Shown here one piece after another: positions 42,001 to 54,000 of a DNA stretch of 64,000 nucleotides. Under the pieces are notes generated by a model. It was not told the origin of the DNA. It saw only the letters and a list, made by a program, of their open reading frames with translations, and did not search any database. Source of the stretch: Phaeosaccion multiseriatum (taxonomy: Eukaryota > Ochrophyta, other classes); contig OZ218950.1 in the NCBI GenBank assembly GCA_965112735.1, positions 5,270,001 through 5,334,000 of the forward strand, written 5' to 3'. The first letter of the stretch is position 1; each line of letters begins with the position of its first letter. Made by a program: the position numbers and the translations under genes.

Positions 42001-45000
42001 CAGCTCCGGCACGGCCAACTCCGGCAACAGCGGCGCCGTGCTCATCGGCAGCGGCGCCAGCACGGGAGGACGTGGGGGCATGGTGAGCCTGACGGCGGGC
42101 AGCGGCACCAGCGGCGCTGGTGGTCTGGTGCAGATGTATGCGGGTGTGAGTACGGCTCTGACGGGCGGTGTGGTGAGCATCGGGGGCGGCGAGGGCCGCG
42201 CGTCCACGAGCGGGTCTGTGACTGTGCGCTCTCTGAACGCTGGCACGGCCGGCTCGAGTGGTCGTCTGGTGTTCAGCTCCGGCACGGCCAACTCCGGCAA
42301 CAGCGGCGCCGTGCTCATCGGCAGCGGTGCCAGCACGGGAGGTCGTGGCGGCATGGTGAGCCTGACGGCGGGCAGCGGCACCAGCGGCACTGGCGGTCTG
42401 GTGCAGATGTATGCTGGTGTGAGCACGGCCCTGACGGGAGGAGTGGTGAGCATCGGGGGCGGCGAGGGCCGCGCGTCCACGAGCGGGTCTGTGACTGTGC
42501 GCTCTCTGAACGCTGGCACGGCCGGCACGAGTGGTCGTCTGGTGTTCAGCTCCGGCACGGCCAACTCCGGCAACAGCGGCGCCGTGCTCATCGGCAGCGG
42601 CGCCAGCACGGGAGGACGTGGCGGCATGCTGAGCCTGACGGCGGGCAGCGGCACCAGCGGCGCTGGCGGTCTGGTGCAGATGTATGCTGGTGTGAGCACG
42701 GTACTGACGGGCGGGGTGGTGAGCATCGGGGGCGGCGAGGGCCGCGCGTCCACGAGCGGGTCTGTGACTGTGCGCTCTCTGAACGCTGGCACGAAGGGTA
42801 CGAGTGGTCGTCTGGTGTTCAGCTCCGGCACGGCCAACTCCGGCAACAGCGGCGCCGTGCTCATCGGCAGCGGCGCCAGCACGGGAGGACGTGGCGGCAT
42901 GCTAAGCCTGACGGCGGGCAGCGGCACCAGCGGCGCTGGCGGTCTGGTGCAGATGTATGCTGGTGTGAGTACGGCCCTGACGGGCGGTGTGGTGAGCATC
43001 GGGGGCGGCGAGGGCCGCGCGTCCACGAGCGGGTCTGTGACTGTGCGCTCTCTGAACGCTGGCACGAAGGGTACGAGTGGTCGTCTGGTGTTCAGCTCCG
43101 GCACGGCCAACTCCGGCAACAGCGGCGCCGTGCTCATCGGCAGCGGCGCCAGCACGGGAGGTCGTGGCGGCATGGTGAGCCTGACGGCGGGCAGCGGCAC
43201 CAGCGGTGCCGGCGGTCTGGTGCAGATGTATGCTGGTGTGAGCACGGCCCTGACAGGCGGTGTGGTGAGCATCGGGGGCGGCGAGGGCCGCGCGTCCACG
43301 AGTGGGTCTGTGACTGTGCGCTCTCTGAACGCCGGCTCGGCCGGCTCGAGTGGTCGTCTGGTGTTCAGCTCCGGCACGGCCAACTCCGGCAACAGCGGCG
43401 CCGTGCTCATCGGCAGCGGCGCCAGCACGGGAGGGCGTGGCGGTATGCTGAGCCTGACGGCGGGCAGCGGCACCAGCGGCGCTGGTGGTCTGGTGCAGAT
43501 GTATGCTGGTGTGAGCACGGTACTGACGGGCGGTGTGGTGAGCATCGGGGGCGGTGAGGGCCGCGCGTCCACGAGCGGGTCTGTGACTGTGCGCTCTCTG
43601 AACGCTGGCACGGCCGGCACGAGTGGTCGTCTGGTATTCAGCTCCGGCACGGCCAACTCCGGCAACAGCGGCGCCGTGCTCATCGGCAGCGGCGCCAGCA
43701 CGGGAGGTCGTGGCGGCATGCTGAGCCTGACGGCGGGCAGCGGCACCAGCGGCGCTGGTGGACTCGTGCAGATGTATGCTGGTGTGAGTACGGCCCTGAC
43801 GGGCGGTGTGGTGAGCATCGGGGGCGGTGAGGGCCGCGCGTCAACGAGCGGGTCTGTGACTGTGCGCTCTCTGAACGCTGGCACGAAGGGTACGAGTGGT
43901 CGTCTGGTGTTCAGCTCCGGCACGGCCAACTCCGGCAACAGCGGCGCCGTGCTCATCGGAAGTGGCGCCAGCACGGGAGGACGTGGCGGCATGCTGAGCC
44001 TGACGGCGGGCAGCGGCACCAGCGGCGCTGGCGGTCTGGTGCAGATGTATGCTGGTGTGAGCACGGCCCTGACGGGAGGAGTGGTGAGCATCGGAGGCGG
44101 TGAGGGCCGCGCGTCCACGAGCGGGTCTGTGACTGTGCGCTCTCTGAACGCTGGCACGGCCGGCACGAGTGGTCGTCTGGTGTTCAGCTCCGGCACGGCC
44201 AACTCCGGCAACAGCGGCGCCGTGCTCATCGGCAGCGGCGCCAGCACGGGAGGACGTGGCGGCATGGTGAGCCTGACGGCGGGCAGCGGCACCAGCGGCG
44301 CTGGTGGTCTGGTTCAGATGTATGCTGGTGTGAGTACAGCCCTGACGGGCGGTGTGGTGAGCATCGGGGGCGGCGAGGGCCGCGCATCCACGAGCGGGTC
44401 TGTGACTGTGCGCTCTCTGAATGCTGGTACGGCTGGCACGAGTGGTCGTCTGGTGTTCAGCTCCGGCACTGCCAACTCCGGCAACAGCGGCGCCGTGCTC
44501 ATCGGCAGCGGCGCCAGCACGGGAGGACGTGGCGGAATGGTGAGCCTGACGGCGGGCAGCGGCACCAGCGGCGCTGGCGGTCTGGTACAGATGTATGCTG
44601 GTGTGAGCACGGCCCTGACGGGCGGTGTGGTGAGCATCGGGGGCGGCGAGGGCCGCGCGTCCACGAGCGGGTCTGTGACAGTGCGCTCTCTGAACGCTGG
44701 CACGGCTGGCACGAGTGGTCGTCTGGTATTCAGCTCCGGCACGGCCAACTCCGGCAACAGCGGCGCCGTGCTCATCGGCAGCGGCGCCAGCACGGGAGGG
44801 CGTGGTGGCATGCTGAGCCTGACGGCGGGCAGCGGCACCAGCGGCGCTGGCGGTCTGGTGCAGATGTATGCTGGTGTGAGTACGGCCCTGACGGGCGGTG
44901 TGGTGAGCATCGGGGGCGGCGAGGGCCGCGCGTCCACGAGCGGGTCTGTGACTGTGCGCTCTCTGAACGCTGGCACGGCTGGCACGAGTGGTCGTCTGGT

Positions 45001-48000
45001 GTTCAGCTCCGGCACGGCCAACTCCGGCAACAGCGGCGCCGTGCTCATCGGCAGCGGCGCCAGCACGGGAGGACGTGGCGGCATGGTGAGCCTGACGGCG
45101 GGCAGCGGCACCAGCGGCACTGGCGGTCTGGTGCAGATGTATGCTGGTGTGAGCACGGTACTGACGGGCGGTGTGGTGAGCATCGGGGGTGGTGAGGGCC
45201 GCGCGTCCACGAGCGGGTCTGTGACTGTGCGCTCTCTGAACGCTGGCACGAAGGGCACGAGTGGTCGTCTGGTGTTCAGCTCTGGCACGGCCAACTCCGG
45301 CAACAGCGGCGCCGTGCTCATCGGCAGCGGCGCCAGCACGGGAGGACGTGGCGGCATGCTGAGCCTGACGGCGGGCAGCGGCACCAGCGGCGCTGGCGGT
45401 CTGGTGCAGATGTATGCTGGTGTGAGTACGGCCCTGACGGGCGGTGTGGTGAGCATCGGGGGCGGCGAGGGCCGTGCATCCACGAGCGGGTCTGTGACTG
45501 TGCGCTCTCTGAACGCTGGCACGGCTGGCACGAGTGGTCGTCTGGTGTTCAGCTCCGGCACGGCCAACTCCGGCAACAGCGGCGCCGTGCTCATCGGCAG
45601 CGGCGCCAGCACGGGAGGACGTGGCGGCATGGTGAGCCTGACGGCGGGCAGCGGCACCAGCGGCGCTGGCGGTCTGGTGCAGATGTATGCTGGTGTGAGT
45701 ACAGCCCTGACGGGCGGTGTGGTGAGCATCGGCGGCGGCGAGGGCCGCGCATCCACGAGCGGGTCTGTGACTGTGCGCTCTCTGAACGCTGGTGCAGCTG
45801 GCACGAGTGGTCGTCTGGTGTTCAGCTCCGGCACGGCCAACTCCGGCAACAGCGGCGCCGTGCTCATCGGCAGCGGCGCCAGCACGGGAGGACGTGGCGG
45901 CATGCTGAGCCTGACGGCGGGCAGCGGCACCAGCGGCGCTGGCGGTCTGGTGCAGATGTATGCCGGCGTGAGCACGGCCCTGACGGGAGGTGTGGTGAGC
46001 ATCGGGGGTGGTGAGGGCCGCGCGTCCACGAGCGGGTCTGTGACTGTGCGCTCTCTGAACGCTGGCACGAAGGGTACGAGTGGTCGTCTGGTGTTCAGCT
46101 CCGGCACTGCCAACTCCGGCAACAGCGGCGCCGTGCTCATCGGCAGCGGCGCCAGCACGGGAGGACGTGGCGGCATGGTGAGTCTAACCGTTGGCAGCGG
46201 CACCAGTGGTGCTGGCGGGATCCTGCAGATGTATGCTGGCGTGAGTACGGTGATGACGGGAGGCGCGATGACCCTCGTAGGTGGCGAGGGCCGCGCGTCC
46301 ACGAGCGGGTCTGTGACTGTGCGCTCTCTGAACGCTGGTGCGGCTGGTACGAGTGGTCGTCTGGTGTTCAGCTCCGGCACGGCCAACTCCGGCAACAGCG
46401 GCGCCGTGCTCATCGGCAGCGGCGCCAGCACGGGAGGACGTGGTGGCATGCTGAGCCTGACGGCGGGCAGCGGCACCAGCGGCGCTGGTGGTCTGGTGCA
46501 GATATACGCTGGTGTGAGCACGGCTCTGACGGGCGGTGTGGTGAGCATCGGGGGCGGCGAGGGCCGCGCGTCCACGAGCGGGTCTGTGACTGTGCGCTCT
46601 CTGAACGCTGGCTCGGCTGGCTCGAGTGGTCGTCTGGTGTTCAGCTCCGGCACGGCCAACTCCGGCAACAGCGGCGCCGTGCTCATCGGCAGCGGCGCCA
46701 GCACGGGAGGTCGTGGCGGCATGCTGAGCCTGACGGCGGGCAGCGGCACCAGCGGCGCTGGCGGTCTGGTGCAGATGTATGCTGGTGTGAGTACGGCCCT
46801 GACGGGCGGTCTGGTGAGCATCGGGGGCGGCGAGGGCCGTGCATCCACGAGCGGGTCTGTGACTGTGCGCTCTCTGAACGCTGGCACGGCTGGCGCGAGT
46901 GGTCGTCTGGTGTTCAGCTCCGGCACGGCCAACTCCGGCAACAGCGGCGCCGTGCTCATCGGCAGCGGCGCCAGCACGGGAGGACGTGGAGGTATGCTGA
47001 GCCTGACGGCGGGCAGCGGCACCAGCGGCGCTGGCGGTCTGGTGCAGATGTATGCTGGTGTGAGTACGGCCCTGACGGGCGGTGTGGTGAGCATCGGGGG
47101 TGGTGAGGGCCGCGCGTCCACGAGCGGGTCTGTGACTGTGCGCTCTCTGAACGCTGGCACGGCCGGCACGAGTGGTCGTCTGGTGTTCAGCTCCGGCACG
47201 GCCAACTCCGGCAACAGCGGCGCCGTGCTCATCGGCAGCGGCGCCAGCACGGGAGGACGTGGCGGCATGCTGAGCCTGACGGCAGGCAGCGGCACCAGCG
47301 GCGCTGGTGGTCTGGTGCAGATGTATGCTGGTGTGAGTACGGCCCTGACGGGCGGTGTGGTGAGCATCGGGGGCGGCGAGGGCCGCGCGTCCACGAGCGG
47401 GTCTGTGACTGTGCGCTCTCTGAACGCTGGCACGGCTGGCACGAGTGGTCGTCTGGTGTTCAGCTCCGGCACGGCCAACTCTGGCAACAGCGGCGCCGTG
47501 CTCATCGGAAGTGGCGCCAGCACGGGAGGACGTGGCGGCATGCTGAGCCTGACGGCGGGCAGCGGCACCAGCGGCGCTGGCGGTCTGGTGCAGATGTATG
47601 CTGGTGTGAGTACGGCTCTGACGGGCGGTGTGGTGAGCATCGGGGGCGGTGAGGGCCGCGCGTCCACGAGCGGGTCTGTGACTGTGCGCTCTCTGAACGC
47701 TGGCACGGCTGGTACGAGTGGTCGTCTGGTGTTCAGCTCCGGCACGGCCAACTCCGGCAACAGCGGCGCCGTGCTCATCGGCAGCGGCGCCAGCACGGGA
47801 GGTCGTGGCGGCATGCTGAGCCTGACGGCGGGCAGCGGCACCAGCGGCGCTGGCGGTCTGGTGCAGATGTATGCTGGTGTGAGCACGGCCCTGACGGGCG
47901 GTGTGGTGAGCATCGGGGGCGGCGAGGGCCGCGCGTCCACGAGCGGGTCTGTGACTGTGCGCTCTCTGAACGCTGGCACGAAGGGTACGAGTGGTCGTCT

Positions 48001-51000
48001 GGTGTTCAGCTCCGGCACGGCCAACTCCGGCAACAGCGGCGCCGTGCTCATCGGCAGCGGCGCCAGCACGGGAGGACGTGGCGGCATGCTGAGCCTGACG
48101 GCGGGCAGCGGCACCAGCGGAGCTGGCGGTCTGGTGCAGATGTATGCTGGTGTAAGTACGGCCCTGACGGGCGGTGTGGTGAGCATCGGGGGCGGCGAGG
48201 GCCGCGCGTCCACGAGCGGGTCTGTGACTGTGCGCTCTCTGAACGCTGGCACGGCTGGCTCGAGTGGTCGTCTGGTGTTCAGCTCCGGCACGGCCAACTC
48301 CGGCAACAGCGGCGCCGTGCTCATCGGCAGCGGCGCCAGCACGGGAGGACGTGGAGGTATGCTGAGCCTGACGGCGGGCAGCGGCACCAGCGGCGCTGGC
48401 GGTCTGGTACAGATGTATGCTGGTGTGAGCACGGCTCTGACGGGCGGTGTGGTGAGCATCGGGGGCGGCGAGGGCCGCGCGTCCACGAGCGGGTCTGTGA
48501 CTGTGCGCTCTCTGAACGCTGGCACGGCCGGCTCGAGTGGTCGTCTGGTGTTCAGCTCCGGCACGGCCAACTCCGGCAACAGCGGCGCCGTGCTCATCGG
48601 CAGCGGCGCCAGCACGGGAGGACGTGGCGGCATGGTGAGCCTGACGGCGGGCAGCGGCACCAGCGGCGCTGGCGGTCTGGTGCAGATGTATGCTGGTGTG
48701 AGCACGGCTCTGACGGGCGGTGTGGTGAGCATCGGGGGCGGCGAGGGCCGCGCGTCCACGAGCGGGTCTGTGACTGTGCGCTCTCTGAACGCTGGCACGG
48801 CTGGTACGAGTGGTCGTCTGGTGTTCAGCTCCGGCACTGCCAACTCCGGCAACAGCGGCGCCGTGCTCATCGGCAGCGGCGCCAGCACGGGAGGACGTGG
48901 CGGCATGCTGAGCCTGACGGCGGGCAGCGGCACCAGCGGCGCTGGCGGTCTGGTGCAGATGTACGCTGGTGTGAGCACGGCCCTGACGGGCGGTGTGGTG
49001 AGCATCGGGGGTGGTGAGGGCCGCGCGTCCACGAGCGGGTCTGTGACTGTGCGCTCTCTGAACGCTGGCACGGCCGGCACGAGTGGTCGTCTGGTGTTCA
49101 GCTCCGGCACGGCCAACTCCGGCAACAGCGGCGCCGTGCTCATCGGCAGCGGCGCCAGCACGGGAGGTCGTGGCGGCATGCTGAGCCTGACGGCGGGCAG
49201 CGGCACCAGCGGCGCTGGCGGTCTGGTACAGATGTATGCTGGTGTGAGTACGGCCCTGACGGGCGGTGTGGTGAGCATCGGGGGCGGCGAGGGCCGCGCG
49301 TCCACGAGCGGGTCTGTGACTGTGCGCTCTCTGAACGCTGGCACGGCCGGCACGAGTGGTCGTCTGGTGTTCAGCTCCGGCACGGCCAACTCCGGCAACA
49401 GCGGCGCCGTGCTCATCGGCAGCGGCGCCAGCACGGGAGGCCGTGGAGGCATGCTGAGCCTGACGGCGGGCAGCGGCACCAGCGGCGCTGGCGGTCTGGT
49501 GCAGATGTATGCTGGTGTGAGCACGGTACTGACGGGCGGTGTGGTGAGCATCGGGGGTGGTGAGGGCCGCGCGTCCACGAGCGGGTCTGTGACTGTGCGC
49601 TCTCTGAACGCTGGCACGAAGGGTACGAGTGGTCGTCTGGTGTTCAGCTCCGGCACGGCCAACTCCGGCAACAGCGGCGCCGTGCTCATCGGCAGCGGCG
49701 CCAGCACGGGAGGACGTGGGGGCATGGTGAGCCTGACGGCGGGCAGCGGCACCAGCGGCGCTGGTGGTCTGGTGCAGATGTATGCGGGTGTGAGTACGGC
49801 TCTGACGGGCGGTGTGGTGAGCATCGGGGGCGGCGAGGGCCGCGCGTCCACGAGCGGGTCTGTGACTGTGCGCTCTCTGAACGCTGGCACGGCCGGCTCG
49901 AGTGGTCGTCTGGTGTTCAGCTCCGGCACGGCCAACTCCGGCAACAGCGGCGCCGTGCTCATCGGCAGCGGTGCCAGCACGGGAGGACGTGGCGGCATGG
50001 TGAGTCTAACCGTTGGCAGCGGCACCAGTGGTGCTGGCGGGATCCTGCAGATGTATGCTGGCGTGAGTACGGTGATGACGGGAGGCGCGATGACCCTCGT
50101 AGGTGGCGAGGGCCGCGCGTCCACGAGCGGGTCTGTGACTGTGCGCTCTCTGAACGCTGGCACGGCTGGCACGAGTGGTCGTCTGGTGTTCAGCTCCGGC
50201 ACGGCCAACTCCGGCAACAGCGGCGCCGTGCTCATCGGCAGCGGCGCCAGCACGGGAGGACGTGGTGGCATGCTGAGCCTGACGGCGGGCAGCGGCACCA
50301 GCGGCGCTGGTGGTCTGGTGCAGATATACGCTGGTGTGAGCACGGCTCTGACGGGCGGTGTGGTGAGCATCGGGGGCGGCGAGGGCCGCGCGTCCACGAG
50401 CGGGTCTGTGACTGTGCGCTCTCTGAACGCTGGCACGGCTGGCTCGAGTGGTCGTCTGGTGTTCAGCTCCGGCACGGCCAACTCCGGCAACAGCGGCGCC
50501 GTGCTCATCGGCAGCGGCGCCAGCACGGGAGGTCGTGGCGGCATGCTGAGCCTGACGGCGGGCAGCGGCACCAGCGGCGCTGGCGGTCTGGTGCAGATGT
50601 ATGCTGGTGTGAGTACGGCCCTGACGGGCGGTGTGGTGAGCATCGGCGGCGGCGAGGGCCGCGCGTCCACGAGCGGGTCTGTGACTGTGCGCTCTCTGAA
50701 CGCTGGCTCGGCTGGCACGAGTGGTCGTCTGGTGTTCAGCTCCGGCACGGCCAACTCCGGCAACAGCGGCGCCGTGCTCATCGGCAGCGGCGCCAGCACG
50801 GGAGGACGTGGAGGTATGCTGAGCCTGACGGCGGGCAGCGGCACCAGCGGCGCTGGCGGTCTGGTGCAGATGTATGCTGGTGTGAGCACGGTACTGACGG
50901 GAGGCGTGGTGAGCATCGGGGGCGGCGAGGGACGCGCGTCCACGAGTGGGTCTGTGACTGTGCGCTCTCTGAACGCTGGCACGGCGGGCACGAGTGGTCG

Positions 51001-54000
51001 TCTGGTGTTCAGCTCCGGCACGGCCAACTCCGGCAACAGCGGCGCCGTGCTCATCGGCAGCGGCGCCAGCACGGGAGGTCGTGGCGGCATGCTGAGCCTG
51101 ACGGCGGGCAGCGGCACCAGCGGCGCTGGCGGTCTGGTACAGATGTATGCTGGTGTGAGTACGGCCCTGACGGGCGGTGTGGTGAGCATCGGGGGCGGCG
51201 AGGGCCGCGCGTCCACGAGCGGGTCTGTGACTGTGCGCTCTCTGAACGCTGGCACGAAGGGCACGAGTGGTCGTCTGGTGTTCAGCTCCGGCACGGCCAA
51301 CTCCGGCAACAGCGGCGCCGTGCTCATCGGAAGTGGCGCCAGCACGGGAGGACGTGGTGGCATGGTGAGCCTGACGGCGGGCAGCGGCACCAGCGGCGCT
51401 GGCGGTCTGGTGCAGATGTATGCTGGTGTGAGCACGGCTCTGACGGGCGGTGTGGTGAGCATCGGGGGCGGTGAGGGCCGCGCGTCCACGAGCGGGTCTG
51501 TGACTGTGCGCTCTCTGAACGCTGGCACGGCTGGCTCGAGTGGTCGTCTGGTGTTCAGCTCCGGCACGGCCAACTCCGGCAACAGCGGCGCTGTGCTCAT
51601 CGGCAGCGGCGCCAGCACGGGAGGTCGTGGAGGCATGCTGAGCCTGACGGCGGGCAGCGGCACCAGCGGCGCTGGCGGTCTGGCGCAGATGTATGCTGGT
51701 GTGAGTACGGCCCTGACGGGCGGTGTGGTGAGCATCGGGGGCGGTGAGGGCCGCGCGTCCACGAGCGGGTCTGTGACTGTGCGCTCTCTGAACGCTGGCA
51801 CGGCCGGCACGAGTGGTCGTCTGGTGTTCAGCTCCGGCACAGCCAACTCTGGCAACAGCGGCGCCGTGCTCATCGGCAGCGGCGCCAGCACGGGAGGACG
51901 TGGCGGCATGCTGAGCCTGACGGCGGGCAGCGGCACCAGCGGCGCTGGCGGTCTGGTGCAGATGTATGCTGGTGTGAGTACGGTACTGACGGGCGGTGTG
52001 GTGAGCATCGGCGGCGGCGAGGGACGCGCGTCCACGAGCGGGTCTGTGACTGTGCGCTCTCTGAACGCTGGCACGGCTGGCACGAGTGGTCGTCTGGTGT
52101 TCAGCTCCGGCACGGCCAACTCCGGCAACAGCGGCGCCGTGCTCATCGGCAGCGGCGCCAGCACGGGAGGTCGTGGCGGCATGCTGAGCCTGACGGCGGG
52201 CAGCGGCACCAGCGGCGCTGGCGGTCTGGTGCAGATGTATGCTGGCGTGAGTACGGCTCTGACCGGCGGGGTGGTGAGCATCGGGGGCGGCGAGGGCCGC
52301 GCGTCCACGAGCGGGTCTGTGACTGTGCGCTCTCTGAACGCTGGCACGGCCGGCACGAGTGGTCGTCTGGTGTTCAGCTCCGGCACGGCCAACTCCGGCA
52401 ACAGCGGCGCCGTGCTCATCGGCAGCGGCGCCAGCACGGGAGGACGTGGCGGCATGCTGAGCCTGACGGCAGGCAGCGGCACCAGCGGCGCTGGCGGTCT
52501 GGTGCAGATGTACGCTGGTGTGAGCACGGCTCTGACGGGCGGTGTGGTGAGCATCGGGGGCGGTGAGGGCCGCGCGTCCACGAGCGGGTCTGTGACTGTG
52601 CGCTCTCTGAACGCTGGCACGAAGGGTACGAGTGGTCGTCTGGTGTTCAGCTCCGGCACGGCCAACTCCGGCAACAGCGGTGCCGTGCTCATCGGCAGCG
52701 GCGCCAGCACGGGAGGTCGTGGCGGCATGCTGAGCCTGACGGCGGGCAGCGGCACCAGCGGCGCTGGCGGTCTGGTACAGATGTATGCTGGTGTGAGCAC
52801 GGTACTGACGGGCGGTGTGGTGAGCATCGGGGGTGGTGAGGGTCGCGCGTCCACGAGCGGGTCTGTGACTGTGCGCTCTCTGAACGCTGGTACGGCTGGC
52901 TCGAGTGGTCGTCTGGTGTTCAGCTCCGGCACGGCCAACTCCGGCAACAGCGGCGCCGTGCTCATCGGCAGCGGCGCCAGCACGGGAGGACGTGGCGGCA
53001 TGCTGAGCCTGACGGCGGGCAGCGGCACCAGCGGCGCCGGTGGTCTGGTGCAGATGTATGCTGGTGTGAGCACGGTACTGACAGGCGGTGTGGTGAGCAT
53101 CGGGGGCGGCGAGGGCCGCGCGTCCACGAGCGGGTCTGTGACTGTGCGCTCTCTGAACGCTGGAGCGGCTGGCTCGAGTGGTCGTCTGGTGTTCAGCTCC
53201 GGCACGGCCAACTCCGGCAACAGCGGCGCCGTGCTCATCGGCAGCGGCGCCAGCACGGGAGGACGTGGCGGCATGCTGAGCCTGACGGCGGGCAGCGGCA
53301 CCAGCGGCGCTGGCGGTCTGGTGCAGATGTATGCTGGTGTGAGCACGGCCCTGACAGGCGGTGTGGTGAGCATCGGGGGCGGTGAGGGCCGCGCGTCCAC
53401 GAGCGGGTCTGTGACTGTGCGCTCTCTGAACGCTGGCTCGGCTGGTACGAGTGGTCGTCTGGTGTTCAGCTCCGGCACGGCCAACTCCGGCAACAGCGGC
53501 GCCGTGCTCATCGGCAGCGGCGCCAGCACGGGAGGTCGTGGAGGCATGCTGAGCCTGACGGCGGGCAGCGGCACCAGCGGCGCTGGCGGTCTGGTGCAGA
53601 TGTATGCTGGTGTGAGCACGGCCCTGACGGGCGGTGTGGTGAGCATCGGGGGCGGCGAGGGCCGCGCGTCCACGAGCGGGTCTGTGACTGTGCGCTCTCT
53701 GAACGCTGGCACGGCTGGCACGAGTGGTCGTCTGGTGTTCAGCTCCGGCACGGCCAACTCCGGCAACAGCGGCGCCGTGCTCATCGGCAGCGGCGCCAGC
53801 ACGGGAGGACGTGGCGGTATGCTGAGCCTGACGGCGGGCAGCGGCACCAGCGGCGCTGGCGGTCTGGTGCAGATGTATGCTGGTGTGAGCACGGCCCTGA
53901 CGGGCGGTGTGGTGAGCATCGGGGGTGGTGAGGGCCGCGCGTCCACGAGCGGGTCTGTGACTGTGCGCTCTCTGAACGCTGGCACGAAGGGTACGAGTGG

